NCBI GenBank assembly: GCA_023091665.1
Contig: JALJCQ010000012.1
Coordinates: 1,426,001 to 1,490,000 of the forward strand
DNA from: Pythium myriotylum
Taxonomy: Eukaryota; Oomycota; Peronosporomycetes; Pythiales; Pythiaceae
DNA: 64,000 nt
Reading direction: 5' to 3'
Shown here: piece after piece, positions 1 through 10,493 of the stretch
Layout of the letters: each line of letters begins with the position of its first letter
Position numbering within the stretch: position 1 is the first letter of the stretch
The notes under the pieces: model-generated
What the model saw: only the letters and a program-made list of their open reading frames with translations
What the model was told of the DNA's origin: nothing
Database searches by the model: none
Made by a program: the position numbers and the translations under genes

Positions 1-412
1 CGGCGACAGTCGTCTCATGCTTTGCAACGGCCGCCGACCAACGACCCTTCAACATCCGGTTGGAGGATTCGCGCCGAAACGAGGGAAGCCAGGAGAACGA
101 GAGATGGGTCCGGGTTCCGTTGCTCCATAGGTCGCGGGTCGAGGATACAGAACCCACCCGCGAGACCATGGGTTTTCGGTAAAGTACGCAATCACCGCTC
201 TTCTAAAACCGGATGGATCGCCCCGAGTCTGTTCTTGATGAGCTCTTTGCAGTGAGTGCATTCCAAAGACAAGCACCTGAAAGAAGGAAGCGAGGCCTTC
301 CCTCCAATCAGCGCGCGACGAAGGCGTCAGACAGTGGTCCCTCGGGAGACGGAGTTCCTCGAGAGATACGGCGGCACAGCCTCGTCAGTCCCCGTTCCAA
401 CTCGCTCGCGGC
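1..412. other. Non-coding upstream region
   Basis: I see no convincing gene here. Short open frames exist on both strands but none resembles a known domain. The stretch ends directly at the ATG of the aat-like gene, so it probably holds that gene's promoter and 5' leader. Confidence 0.5.
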
Positions 413-1444
413 ATGACCATGCACAGCGCCGAGGACTCCGGCGCGCTCGCCGCGACCGAGAACATGCACCAGTCCAACGCGGCGGCGCAGCTCCCAGCGG
501 CCACGACTGCGCCGCAGCCGCCGCCGGCCAAGAAGAAACCCGTGCGCAAGACCGACGCCGACTACATCCCGCCGCACCTCGCGCCCTACATGTGCCACTC
601 GCAGGATGACTTCTACCTCGCGCGCTTCTTCGACCCAGTCCTGCTCGCCCACCTCATGTACGAAGGCTTCTTGCCCATCGCGTCTGAGTACCGTGGTCAA
701 TGTTTCTTGCTGCCCAAGCTCCACCGAAAGCGGTGCATTTTGCTGCTCGAGTCGCCCGAACACGTGCCCAAATCGGTCAAGAAACGCGCCAAGAAGTACA
801 AGCTCGTCCTCAATAAAAACTTCGACGGGGTTGTGTCTGGTTGCCATGCCCAGCATGGTATCCCATGGCTTTATCCACCGATTGTCGCTGGCTTCCGCGC
901 GCTTTTTGAGATGGGGACTCAAGGGATCGAGCTGTTTCCTGGCCGGCGCGTGCGTTTCTATAGTGTCGAGCTGCTGGATGTCATGACGAATGAACTTGTT
1001 GCCGGAGAGCTCGGGTACACGGTCGGCAAAGTTTACACCAGTTTGACCGGTTTTAGTAGTGCGAGTGGTGCCGGTACTGTGCAACTCCATGCCCTGAGTA
1101 AACTGCTTTATCTCAGTGGGATGGAAGTGTGGGACCTCGGTATGTCGATGCCGTACAAGATGAGTTTAGGTGCAAGTGACGAGCCGCGAGACATCTTCCT
1201 TCGTCACCTGTATCGCTGGAGAACGAAGGACTGCCTGCTTCATTTGGATGAGGGCGAGGGCGACCTGCAAACTGGCGCACACGTCAAAACTATCTTTGAG
1301 ATTTCTAGGCCAAAGAGTATTGGACGAATTCCAGGCATCCACAGCGATGAGGAAGAGAACGAAGACGACTACGATGATGACTACGATGTGGACGACGATG
1401 TACAGGAAGGCACTCAGCGACTTCATGTCGACGATAATGAGTAA
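413..1444 (+). CDS. aat: Leucyl/phenylalanyl-tRNA--protein transferase (Aat family)
   Basis: Intronless, 343 aa. Family members transfer Leu/Phe from aminoacyl-tRNA to protein N-termini, marking them for degradation. The core runs from about residue 60 to 285: FLPIA, PKLHRKRCIL, the NKNFDGVVSGC block (bacterial counterpart NQAFGRVIEGC), the GIELFPG/ELVAGELGYTVG strand pair, and a C-terminal MSLGASDEPRDIFL that mirrors bacterial SLGAREIPRRDYL. Family identity is clear from these ordered blocks. Unlike typical bacterial proteins of about 230 aa, it has an Ala/Pro-rich N-terminal extension and a highly acidic D/E tail (about residues 310-343). No obvious mitochondrial targeting sequence is seen, because the N-terminus contains acidic residues. 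The ATG was chosen as the first in frame with the conserved core. Whether it acts in the cytosol or an organelle is unknown. Confidence 0.85.
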   Translation: MTMHSAEDSGALAATENMHQSNAAAQLPAATTAPQPPPAKKKPVRKTDADYIPPHLAPYMCHSQDDFYLARFFDPVLLAHLMYEGFLPIASEYRGQCFLLPKLHRKRCILLLESPEHVPKSVKKRAKKYKLVLNKNFDGVVSGCHAQHGIPWLYPPIVAGFRALFEMGTQGIELFPGRRVRFYSVELLDVMTNELVAGELGYTVGKVYTSLTGFSSASGAGTVQLHALSKLLYLSGMEVWDLGMSMPYKMSLGASDEPRDIFLRHLYRWRTKDCLLHLDEGEGDLQTGAHVKTIFEISRPKSIGRIPGIHSDEEENEDDYDDDYDVDDDVQEGTQRLHVDDNE

Positions 1445-1782
1445 CAAGGGACGAGAATGGCGATGTTTTGAGTGCAGGAGTGGTAGGAAGTAGTTAGTGG
1501 TTGTAGGACGACAAGATGCATGGTACGATTAGCATAACGACCACAGATTAGGGTCATCGGCAAAGGAGAGAAAACTTCCGATTTTTTCAGATTCGACGGC
1601 ACATAACGGTGACATACTTACAAGAAGCCGGCTTCTGACAGACTATTGACAAACATGATACTCTCTTGGGTGTTCGCATTCCGTGCCAACTGATATAACA
1701 CCGTACTGTCCTTTCGGATTCTGCCACACAAAAGAGAACATGAGAAACAATTTCCTCGTGAAAGCCAGAGATCAGGGATTAC
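1445..1782. other. Convergent 3' intergenic region
   Basis: Lies between the stop codons of the aat-like gene (+) and the RasGEF gene (-). It is comparatively AT-richer, with no open frame of note, and most likely holds the two 3' UTRs and polyadenylation regions. Confidence 0.5.
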
Positions 1783-4476
1783 TCACGTGTCGAGACGGTG
1801 ACGAATGTGCATCTGGATTTTGCGATCGTGACGCAGAGCACCCTTACCCTTTCTCGAGATGCCGGCTGCGTTGGAGCCGTCGGGAGGAAGGTAGTTCATA
1901 TTTTGGTGTTCCAAAGCCTCACTGATTGCTTTGTACACTTTGCGATACTTTTGCCAGTTGACCAGTCCGTCTTCGATCGACTTCATGGCCTCCTCGATTG
2001 TGAACAAATCCTTCACGAGGATAAATGAGCAAGGTAGACGTGGTTGACCCTCGGCGAGAGCAAATGCCTGGCGATAGTTGCGGTAGTTCTCTTCGGGAGA
2101 ACACACTTGCATGAGCACTTGGTACTTCTCCTGAGAGGCTGCGCTGACGAGTCCCCATGTAGTGTTGAGTTGACGAATGCAGGGTGCAGATAGCCCTGTT
2201 GTGATCTCAAATAGTGAGTTGAAATTATTCAGTTGATAGCATCCATCGGCAGCGTCGATGAACAGCATGATGAGCCGCGCCCTCTCTGCAGCTTGGAGCT
2301 GAGGATGGAGAATCTCGCTCGACACCCATTCGGCTGTTGCGTCGAAGAGCTCGATAATAGCCATCACGTGCGGTGCCTCTTTGTGTTTTGTCTCCCGCGT
2401 CCACGCCTTGTTAGTGAGTTCTCGGCGGTTAATCCGAGAAAAATATCCTTCAGCCTCAATCAGTGTGAGCTGGTCGGCCAACTCCTGAGGAGATACTCCA
2501 GAAAGCGGTTGTATGTTGTCGTAACTCGTTCGAGAGCTGTTTCTGGATGCCGTTAATCTTGCTCGCTGGATTGTATCCTGAATGACGTCCTCGAGCGGAT
2601 TGTGCGGCATCGTGGGATCGGTACTTCCGGTGGTTACGCCACGCATCATCTTCGGGGCAGAAACCATCGGGGATCCTCTTCGGAAAGTTTGCGAAGGGTC
2701 ATCGTTGTAAGATCCACTCTGTAGCATATCGGTGCTACTAGGATACTTCACTTTTGGCTTGAGCATAGAACGATCCTTCTTCGAATCTGAGGAAGATCGA
2801 GTCAATTTCAGTTTTGACATTGCTGAAGAGAGTTTCGACTGTGTTAGATCTGGGCTTCGCTCCGGAGCACGAGATGGAAATGAATCAACAGAGTGGTCTG
2901 ACGCGATCGACGATAGCGAAGTCGACGGGGTCAACATCGGAGGAGGTGGGATGACAAAACTTGCATCAACATTGCTTGACAAGGGAGATGGTGGTGGCGC
3001 GTTCTGCTGGCGAATTAACTGAGACACACTTAGTAGTAGACTTTCTGCATGTTGCCGAATAGAGGCGATTGGTGTTGTGCTTTGAATCTCTTGCAGAAGG
3101 GCAAGCAATTTCCTTTGAGCCCGTCTATCATTTTGCAAGTCCATCTCGATAAAGCCGCTCTCTTTGATCCAAAATTTGATCACACTAAGCAGTCGCATGA
3201 TTGAAACATTTGCCTCCATTCCCGTGTTGATGTCCGACTTTGCCGTCGAGATCGACGTCGAAGTAGAGCTGCGATCATTTTCTTCATCTTTTGTGATTTG
3301 CTCAAGCAGATTTTGCGTCTCCTTCAGCGTGTCTGGGTCCAAACCGCCGCACAATGTGAGCACAGCGGTGTACCGCTTCATCATCTTCTTAACAAAATCG
3401 TAGGGAGAGCAAAAACATCGGTATGTGAGCAGAAACACGTCCCGGAACTCTACATCGTACTGATGCGCATCCGTGAGCCGAGCAATGAGCTTGCCGAGAG
3501 AAGCGTGGGAAATCTCACGCTTGCCTCCGCCAACTCCGCGTCCTGTACTCTCGTACTTGATACGGACTGGTCGGGCCTTGGATCCCTCTTTTCCCGTATC
3601 GGCATCCTTGGACTTGCTTGGCTTTTCGTCACTGCGACCATCGGGATGTACGTCGACGCCGGTTTCATTGACTATCTTTCGGGCTCGTCTTCGCGGCGTA
3701 TCGTCGCCCAATGACGTCGATGAGGCGGTACCACCATTTGCATTATCATAGCGATGTCGAGATGAGTGAGAACCACTACGTGAACGCTCGATCATCGGTG
3801 GCGGGAGGTCAAAGCGCGATGACGACGAAACAGCTGACGAAGATGTTGGATACGCGGACGAGGGCGTCACAGACGCCGACGAGAGTGTTGGAGGGCTCTC
3901 AGCGATCCAACTGCCATTGCCCTCGCGCCGGTCGCTCTCACTGAGTAGACTGTTGTTCGCCTCGCGTCGGTGACTCGAGCCTCCACTGGTGAGGCCGTTC
4001 GTGCTGCCGCTCTGCTGCCGGCGGTGGCTTCCATACGCTGACGCCGACGACGACGAAGACGTGGACTTCGTGCTCATGACAGACGGCGAGCGTTGAGCGC
4101 GGCTGGAAATGGCGCTCCCACCGGACGTGCTGCGGACAATTGAAGGCTTCGCGCTGGACGGGACAGGTTCGTACGACGACGAATAAGGCGGCGGAGGAGG
4201 CGGCGGCGGCGGAGAAGACGCGGATGACGATCCGGCGGCCATGTAGCTGCCGGCAGAGGTACCGTAACTGCTGCTGGGCGGCGGCGCGGCCGGAGGGTCG
4301 CCATTTTGGCCCAGCTGACTGCGCGCGCGGTGTCGTCCGTAGCGACTGTTGCTGTTGCCGTAGGCGAGCACCCCTCGGCTGTCGCCGCGCACGATCGCAG
4401 AAGAAGACGAGGAGACGGAGGACGAGGACACGGCGGACGCCATGGAGGACGTGGAGCCCTCGCGTTCGCGCGGCAT
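1783..4476 (-). CDS. Ras guanine-nucleotide exchange factor (RasGEF_N + CDC25-type RasGEF)
   Basis: 897 aa in one exon. The N-terminal third (about residues 1-300) is Ser-rich and low-complexity. A RasGEF N-terminal motif starts near residue 320 (LGKLIARLTD, DVFLLTYRCF). The CDC25-like catalytic domain lies at about 655-860, with PQELADQLTLIE, a DAADGCYQLNNFNSLFEITT core, the helical hairpin region, and PCSFILVKDLFTIEEA near the end. The family loads Ras-type small GTPases with GTP at membranes. I used the ATG at 4476; the frame stays open slightly further upstream but has no other ATG. The last roughly 15 residues (after GSNAAGISRKG) read into a possible GTAAGG splice donor, so the exact C-terminus is uncertain. 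Confidence 0.85.
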   Translation of the reverse strand: MPREREGSTSSMASAVSSSSVSSSSSAIVRGDSRGVLAYGNSNSRYGRHRARSQLGQNGDPPAAPPPSSSYGTSAGSYMAAGSSSASSPPPPPPPPPYSSSYEPVPSSAKPSIVRSTSGGSAISSRAQRSPSVMSTKSTSSSSSASAYGSHRRQQSGSTNGLTSGGSSHRREANNSLLSESDRREGNGSWIAESPPTLSSASVTPSSAYPTSSSAVSSSSRFDLPPPMIERSRSGSHSSRHRYDNANGGTASSTSLGDDTPRRRARKIVNETGVDVHPDGRSDEKPSKSKDADTGKEGSKARPVRIKYESTGRGVGGGKREISHASLGKLIARLTDAHQYDVEFRDVFLLTYRCFCSPYDFVKKMMKRYTAVLTLCGGLDPDTLKETQNLLEQITKDEENDRSSTSTSISTAKSDINTGMEANVSIMRLLSVIKFWIKESGFIEMDLQNDRRAQRKLLALLQEIQSTTPIASIRQHAESLLLSVSQLIRQQNAPPPSPLSSNVDASFVIPPPPMLTPSTSLSSIASDHSVDSFPSRAPERSPDLTQSKLSSAMSKLKLTRSSSDSKKDRSMLKPKVKYPSSTDMLQSGSYNDDPSQTFRRGSPMVSAPKMMRGVTTGSTDPTMPHNPLEDVIQDTIQRARLTASRNSSRTSYDNIQPLSGVSPQELADQLTLIEAEGYFSRINRRELTNKAWTRETKHKEAPHVMAIIELFDATAEWVSSEILHPQLQAAERARLIMLFIDAADGCYQLNNFNSLFEITTGLSAPCIRQLNTTWGLVSAASQEKYQVLMQVCSPEENYRNYRQAFALAEGQPRLPCSFILVKDLFTIEEAMKSIEDGLVNWQKYRKVYKAISEALEHQNMNYLPPDGSNAAGISRKGKGALRHDRKIQMHIRHRLDT

Positions 4477-4885
4477 CGAGTCGGCAGGGGGTGGTTCGTC
4501 CCCGGTGTGCGATCGCAAGAGTAGGAAGAGAGAGAGAGAGAGTGAGAATCGTAACCCTGGACTCAGGTTACGCGACTATTCTTGTAAATTTCAGAAAGTG
4601 TGATTCAGCAGGGGCCAGTTTCCAGATTGTGCAACAACGGAAAGAAAGCAGCAGAGGGTACATGGACTGTAACCCACGGTGTCAGCGCCGTTGGATTTGC
4701 ATGCTTGTTCGCCGACTCGAACAAGGCCCTCGATGACAGGCTCCGATGCTCATGGATGTGTGTAACGACCCCCGCCGTGGAGGCTGTCCACCGTCATCAC
4801 GGCCTCGGGCAATATTGAAGTAGTTGAAGGCACTATTATCCCGAAGACCTCGACGGAGTGACATTTCCGGATTTATCAAAATTCA
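4477..4885. other. Intergenic region with GA microsatellite
   Basis: Separates the RasGEF start from the glucosidase II beta stop; both genes are on the minus strand. It holds a GA-dinucleotide run near 4528-4546 just upstream of the RasGEF ATG (CT on the coding strand). No coding signal is seen. Confidence 0.5.
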
Positions 4886-7102
4886 TCAATTGGCGGCACC
4901 TTGGGACCAGAATGCGACCTCGGCCTCGGCCTTCGAGAGCACATCAGCAGTGCACGCGACGTGCGACCGCACCTTCATCTCGTACACGCAAGTGGAGGGC
5001 TCGTCGACTGATACAATTTCATTGTTCGCGCCACACTCGATTGTGATCTTGGCCGATCGTTCTGGCCCGTTCCAACATTTCAAGCCTTGAGCGAAGTGCA
5101 TCACGTTGTAGTCGGTCTTCTCTTCGCCACTGACAACGGCCTTCCCCCACGACTCCCACTTTCCCAAGTTTGTATAATCTTGCTTGACGTCTTTGAAGGC
5201 GCACACTTTGTACACATATTTCTGTCAATGAGAACATCAATGAGATTGGACCACCAAGAGCTACAAGGTGCTGAGTTCACGAACCTCAACTTGCTTCTCA
5301 ATGCACTGGTCTTTAAGCGCGTAGAATACGCGATCAGGGCCGTAGTCAAACTCGAGATCGGCGCGATTATTCTCTTTTTCCTTGCGCAGCTTCTCCATGT
5401 CGTCTTCAATCTCCTTGACAACCTTTCGCAATGATTCTGCTTCAGGTAGGGTCAAGTCAAGATCGAGTTGGGGGCTATTCCAGCAGCCAGAAGTTTAGTC
5501 AGCGAGTATCGAGGGACAAATCCACGCTACAGCTTACAATAAATATTGGTACGCGACGATCGGTGCATCCCACACAACGCGACTTCCCCACTCAACCTTC
5601 TTGTACAGATTGTACACCTCCCCATCGCCCAAACGGCGAAACGACGGTGACTGGACAAGCGATTCGTACGACGGTACGCCTTCCACGTACGGCTTCAAAA
5701 TCACGCTGGAAGTTGCGATGTTCCACAACAGTCGGGGAATGTAGAGCACACACTCAATCAACAGGCGAAGAGGTGATGCCACTATGCCTGCCAGAGCGGT
5801 CATACTTCTTTCATAGCCCAAAGGATTCCATTCCACTTACCGATAGCTCGCAGTGCGTACAAACCAATTCGCTTTCGATCTTCAACATCACCGTTGAATA
5901 AAGGCCCAAGGAAGTCCTCGCGGCGCCTTTGATCTGGGGTCCGCGATGATCCCTTCCTACGCATAAACAAAGAGATTGATTTGGTCAGCACATACTCCAA
6001 ACACCCAACAAACTCGCAGGCTCACAACTTTTTGATCGCGTGGTCCATCCGCATGTAGTCCGCGAGGGATAGCTTAGTGCCATCGCTAAGCTCGACCATT
6101 GTGGCCAAGTTATGAGTATTCAGCTCGGCATCTGACTGTGTGGCTGAATGATCAAGATCGTCCGAAGCAGTGCTAACATCCTGTCCAGCGACATCGGAGG
6201 CATCAACTTCTTGAAGCTTCGAGGCTATCTCCGAGTTCACTTTAGGGTTTTCGCAAGTCGTTCCGGTCTCGGAATTCGGAACGCATTCAGTCGCAGCAGC
6301 CGATGCACCAGCATCATCCTTGGATGCCTCGTCACCAGCTGATTGCTTCATTCTCGCAGCTTCTAAGCGCATCTTCTTCTCACGTCTCTCTTCTCGAGCC
6401 TTGTGTACTTCAACGCGATCTTTGAGTGTAGCAAGCGACACCAGCGTTTTGTCCGCCAATGCATCTTTCTCCTTCAGCGCAGCAAAGTGGGTGTGAACAA
6501 TGTTCTTAAGTTCCTCTTCGCGCTTGTTGTAACCCGCCTGGACATCAGCGAGGCGGAGAATCGCCTGTTTCCTGAACTCCGAAGCTTCCTCTGGACACCT
6601 GTTGACGCAGCGAGCTGCACCGACCGCAGTATCCAACTCGTCCGATCCATCGCAACAGTCGCAAACGCCATCGTTTAGTAACGATGTGTGGATCTTGTAA
6701 TGTGTCGATTGCATGTCCGTGAGTCCTCCTACTTGAACGCAGCCTTTTAAAAGTACGTACATGTTTTGGGAAGAAGCCGTCGTTGTGGCAGTAAAACACA
6801 CTCTCCACATGGTGGGAGCAGGCCGTTGTTCCCGGTTCGTCCTTCCCATCGTCGCAATCGCAGTAGTCATCGTTCACGCGAGCAAGAGGGACCTGGCGCT
6901 GGACACCTCCGACAGAACACAAGACCCCGCCCTCGGTGAAGCGCTCCTGGTCCGCTGGTGCGACTCCTCGCACAGCGCCGACCGCGTCCGCCGCATTGAC
7001 TAAGCTAGCGCCAAACGCCGAGGAGGCGACGACCGCCGCGAGCACAGCCGACGCACGCGCGGCTCGTGTCGCCGCCGTTCGCGAATACTCCCCTCGCCCC
7101 AT
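4886..7102 (-). CDS. PRKCSH: Glucosidase II subunit beta
   Basis: Six exons: 7102-6761, 6693-6026, 5956-5841, 5787-5538, 5474-5285, 5221-4886, giving 633 aa. This non-catalytic beta subunit holds the alpha subunit in the ER lumen and recognises mannose during N-glycan trimming. Seen: an N-terminal hydrophobic Ala/Val-rich signal peptide (about residues 10-38); two LDL-receptor-A-like segments with CDCDDGKDEPG and CDCCDGSDE; a long Glu/Lys-rich coiled coil; and a C-terminal MRH-type domain with YKVCAFKDVKQ, GLKCWNGP and STCVYEMKVRSHVAC. The splice joining FFPKH to IHTSLLNDG restores the expected family spacing. No C-terminal HDEL-type signal is present (ends SQGAAN), normal when retention comes via the alpha subunit. 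The start was chosen so that the signal peptide is N-terminal. Confidence 0.9.
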
Positions 7103-7225
7103 TTCCAATTCCAAGATCAGCTTTACGTGGCAAGATGGACGAAAAGGTATTTGTTGATTGGTCAAAATACAGACTTCTATGTGGCCAATCAAAAGCTCTC
7201 TTCAGATGCCGCCTTTTCTCATTCT
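7103..7225. promoter_or_regulatory. Promoter of glucosidase II beta with two CCAAT boxes
   Basis: The 123-bp gap upstream of the glucosidase II beta ATG contains two CCAAT pentamers in opposite orientation (ATTGGTC near 7157 and GGCCAATCA near 7183). These would suit NF-Y binding, known from other eukaryotes. It also holds the 3' end of CFAP77. Function is inferred from sequence only. Confidence 0.4.
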
Positions 7226-8077
7226 TCAGCTGTCGCCGTCGTAGCAATGGGTGTCTCGTGCAGCGGTCGGCTGCGTGCACAGCATGGAGCCAACGTTACG
7301 AAACTTGGACATCTTGAAGATTTCTGTATGGTCCTTCTCCTTCGGCTTGGGATTCACTCGAGTGTCTTTAAGAGTCGAGCTCTTGGTCTCACGAGGATGA
7401 GGTAGTTTCTGCCAGCAAATCGCCATTCTCGTCAGGGTCGCCATGTGCAAAACGAGGCTTTCACGCGTCACGCACCCCCTTAATCTTCATATTGCTCAGA
7501 TCGGGGTAGTCGTCGTTTTCCGATGAGAAATTCGTAAACTTTGCTTGAATCAACGCGGTGAAGTCCTCGGACTCTCTGATAATCACATGTACCCGTTAGC
7601 ATCTCGCTCGAAGGAGCATGAAGAGTAGAGGACAAACTTGGATTTGATGCCATAGACAGTGTCCCCGCTAGGAGTGTATCCAGACTTCCGCTTCACTGGA
7701 GTCTTGACTAAAATCTCGGGATGCTCGACCGCAAACTGGCGCGCCTCCCCGGCTGTGATGTAGCTAGAATCGGATCGTTGTCAATCGACTTGCAACACAT
7801 TGCAACGCTATGTCAATGGCCAAGCTTACCCAGCATTTATTGCTTGCTTGTTCGTCTCGATAAAGCTTCTACCGCATTGTGCGGCTGGTGACGGTGTGGC
7901 GGAGACCCATTTCCCAACGACTTCTCCCGCGTTCTCTGGGTCTCGCGGGAGCGCCAGCCCGTAGACGTGATTCGGGTTCTTCATGTCGGGCAAGTCGACG
8001 CAGGCGCGTTTGACGTGCCCCACTGTGCTCTTGACGATGGTACGCCGCATGGCTTGCGGGGGCAGGTCGTGACTCAT
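7226..8077 (-). CDS. CFAP77: Cilia- and flagella-associated protein 77 (DUF4483)
   Basis: Four exons: 8077-7830, 7763-7638, 7575-7476, 7408-7226, giving 218 aa, a normal length for the family. The family name reflects localisation to axonemal doublet microtubules. Seen: VYGLALPRDPENAGEVVGKW near residue 40, the AINAG-YITAGEAR block spanning the first intron, PSGDTVYGIKSK, and a C-terminal KLPHPRETKSSTL followed by FKMSKFRNVG. All are laid out as in animal and algal CFAP77. Splice sites are supported because each junction restores a conserved block. It supports an organism with motile flagella. It lies head-to-head with NIFK. Confidence 0.8.
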
Positions 8078-8446
8078 CGTGCCTGTGTTCGATTTCTACT
8101 CGCTTCACTACACTGCGTGCAGCTCTGCCGCCCGCCTCTGGTGAAGGTCAAGGCCTCGCAACGTGGCTTCAGAGCCGCGCGAGAGGCGATGAAGCCCAGC
8201 AAACGCATCCGAAGTGCTCCGCAAATAACCGTTCTGATGTTACGAGGCTCAAAAATCAGCTTGGGTTAGTTCTAATGTTGTGGACCACATGCAGTAAGAG
8301 CTGGTTTGGTATACACCTGCATGTCCGGATAATCTATCGGTATCCGGCTCCTCTGAGCGTGTGCTCCAATCGTTTTTGCCTGGGCCAACCACACGAGCAG
8401 CTCCAAACGACACGCCCATCAAGTCCATTCGACACGAGCGACAGCC
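8078..8446. promoter_or_regulatory. Divergent promoter of CFAP77 and NIFK
   Basis: A 369-bp bidirectional intergenic region with no coding signal. It holds an inverted repeat, CCGGATA at 8325-8331 and TATCCGG at 8341-8347 (9-nt spacer), about 100 bp upstream of the NIFK ATG. The arms resemble the TATCGG/CCGATA-type palindromes seen in other promoters of this window. Confidence 0.4.
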
Positions 8447-9163
8447 ATGAGCAAGAAGATCGCGAATAAGCTGGAGAAGCTGCAGGGCGCCGAGTGGGAC
8501 TCGGACAGCGAGGGCGAGGACGCGGCGTCGTTCGAGCAGAACGCCGACTTCGTGGAGCTGGAGGAGGCCAAGCCCAAGGCCGCGAAGAAGCCGAGCGCCG
8601 CCAAGGAGGAGCCGTCGTCGGAGAAACCGCAGCGCAAGGCCGCCGCCGCGAGCAAGAGCGCGAGCAAGGACAAGGGATCGAACGTTATTTATTTGGGGCG
8701 CATCCCGCACGGCTTCTACGAGGACCAGATGCGCGGGTTCTTTCAGCAGTTCGGCACCGTCACGCGCTTGCGTCTTTCGCGCAACAAGCGCACGGGCAAC
8801 TCGAAGCACTACGCGTTTATCGAGTTTGAGGACGCCGAGGTCGCGAATATTGTCGCGAACACCATGAACGGCTACCGCCTTTTCGACCACGTGCTGTCGA
8901 GCCACGTTCTGCCCGCGTCGGCCATCCACGACCGCATGTTTGTTGGTGCCAACAAAACCTTCAAGCCACTGCCGTGGCGACAAATCGCACGCAATGCGCA
9001 TAACGCCGAGCGGACATACGAGCAGACGATCGCGCGGAACAAGCGATTAATCAAGAAGGACGAGGCGAAGCGCCAGGCACTTGAGGCTCTGGGCATTGAT
9101 TTCGACTTCCCTGGCTACAAGGCGCAGGCTCCGGCTAAGCAGCAGCATATTGTGTTCAACTAA
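8447..9163 (+). CDS. NIFK: Nucleolar RRM protein, NIFK/Nop15 family
   Basis: 238 aa, single exon. NIFK (yeast Nop15) is a nucleolar RNA-binding factor required for pre-60S ribosome maturation. One RRM occupies about residues 78-158: RNP2 is VIYLGRIP and RNP1 is KHYAFIEF, followed by NGYRLFDHVLSSHVLP. The continuation, with FKPLPWRQIARNAHN and a basic helix, is characteristic of this family rather than of generic RRM proteins. The N-terminal 75 residues are acidic then Lys/Ala-rich. The C-terminus ends with FDFPGYKAQ. The ATG is the first in frame and sits just after a short leader. Confidence 0.85.
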   Translation: MSKKIANKLEKLQGAEWDSDSEGEDAASFEQNADFVELEEAKPKAAKKPSAAKEEPSSEKPQRKAAAASKSASKDKGSNVIYLGRIPHGFYEDQMRGFFQQFGTVTRLRLSRNKRTGNSKHYAFIEFEDAEVANIVANTMNGYRLFDHVLSSHVLPASAIHDRMFVGANKTFKPLPWRQIARNAHNAERTYEQTIARNKRLIKKDEAKRQALEALGIDFDFPGYKAQAPAKQQHIVFN

Positions 9164-9296
9164 ACTTGCATATATCACGTTCATTACTATGTTACCTACT
9201 TGTAAATAGAGCTGCGAATGTGGGAACTCGATTGCGAATGCCATCATCTCGAAACCAAAATGATGATGAACCTTGTCGCAGATCCGGCCGCAACTC

Positions 9297-10232
9297 CTAT
9301 CTCCTCCGAGTGAAAGACCACTCGTCAAAGCAGCAACCGGGCAAGCCGGTCGTCCCACGCGTGTCGAAGGCCAAGTCGTCATGATCAAAAGGCTCTATCG
9401 TGAGAAGTTTTTCAAGGTCCTGGTCGTCAAAAAGAACACCTTCATCGAGGATCTCTTGCAGGCTCACTTGATACACGGAATCGTAGAAGGATCGTTCGTC
9501 CTCTCGCTCGAGTGGACCGACCGGACGAAGTGTCGGGTCGTTTCGCTGCTCGAGCCACCGCGCGTCCACTTGTTTCTTCACCTTGCGCATACGAGCTCGC
9601 TCCAGTGCAGTGTCTGGCTCTCCGGGGGGAGGTTGCGCAGTGATGAGGCGCTGATTTGCTGGATCCATTCTGGTATACCCCAACTGACGCAGTCGGCTTG
9701 CCTCAGTAGCTGCATACCGGAGTTCTCCTTCGGTTAGCGGCCTCGGTTCCAGCCGCAGATTCTCCACTTGGTGTATGCGATTTTCCAAGGCGAGCGTTGA
9801 GTGAGGCACAATCTCCAGTGCACCTGGATCGGTCACTCCGTCATCCTCGTGGTGTACAAATGCCGCAACACGGTCGCGACTCAAGAAAGCCGGGTTGAGC
9901 CGTTCGGTATCAACTTGGCGCGACCTCAATGGGCGGTGGAGGTGCTCCATCGCTGGAGCCCCGCCATTTGCAGCCCCGCCCCTCACACGAGTGCCGCTTC
10001 TTTCATCTGAGCCTGAGTGTTTCCACCGGCGCAAGGGCTGAGGATGCGGCGTGGGAGGCGGCGACTCGGTTATGACGTCGTCGTCCTCGTGGCTCTGGAC
10101 AACACGCGCGCTCGGCTTGCCCGCTGAGGTGGATCTCGAGCCGGCCAATGAGACGGGCGACGGGCGCGCTTTCGGCCGAGGAAGGGGCGGCATCGAGCCC
10201 AGTTCATCCTCCTCCGCCATGCCCATCGTCAT
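9297..10232 (-). CDS. Unrecognised protein, 311 aa
   Basis: A single-exon gene on the minus strand between the 3' ends of NIFK and XRN2. I do not recognise the family. The N-terminal 100 residues are low-complexity (Pro/Arg/Ser/Asp). From about residue 105 the sequence looks folded or helical: a VAAFVHHEDDGV stretch, LTEGELRYAATEASRLRQLGY, a basic helix ERARMRKVKKQVDARWLEQR, and an acidic C-terminal part with YQVSLQEILDEGVLFDDQDL. No signal peptide or membrane segment is seen. Length and amino-acid bias support a real gene. It may be an oomycete-specific regulatory or scaffold protein, but no function can be assigned. Confidence 0.65.
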   Translation of the reverse strand: MTMGMAEEDELGSMPPLPRPKARPSPVSLAGSRSTSAGKPSARVVQSHEDDDVITESPPPTPHPQPLRRWKHSGSDERSGTRVRGGAANGGAPAMEHLHRPLRSRQVDTERLNPAFLSRDRVAAFVHHEDDGVTDPGALEIVPHSTLALENRIHQVENLRLEPRPLTEGELRYAATEASRLRQLGYTRMDPANQRLITAQPPPGEPDTALERARMRKVKKQVDARWLEQRNDPTLRPVGPLEREDERSFYDSVYQVSLQEILDEGVLFDDQDLEKLLTIEPFDHDDLAFDTRGTTGLPGCCFDEWSFTRRR

Positions 10233-10493
10233 CGATTGTCAATCAGGAAGTGGCAAACAAGGTTCCGTGTCGAAAGACCAAACAAGGGACCATTGTTCCC
10301 GCCAAAAGTGAAAGATTGAGAAAGATTCAAAATGGAGAGCGAGAAATACATGAATGACAAAACCAAAGCAAATGCTTTCTGTTTATTCTCTTGTGGTTTG
10401 TCTCGTGGCTTCTTTTTTTGTTGTCCCTTCCTCGGTCAGTGAGTGATGCATAGACAGTTGACGGGTGGAATCGCCTCGCGATCGTGGCCTGAT

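Noticed and set aside
308..1090. Long open frame antisense to the aat-like gene
   Set aside because: It mirrors the codon structure of the + strand gene and has no domain; GC-rich codon bias creates such antisense openness.
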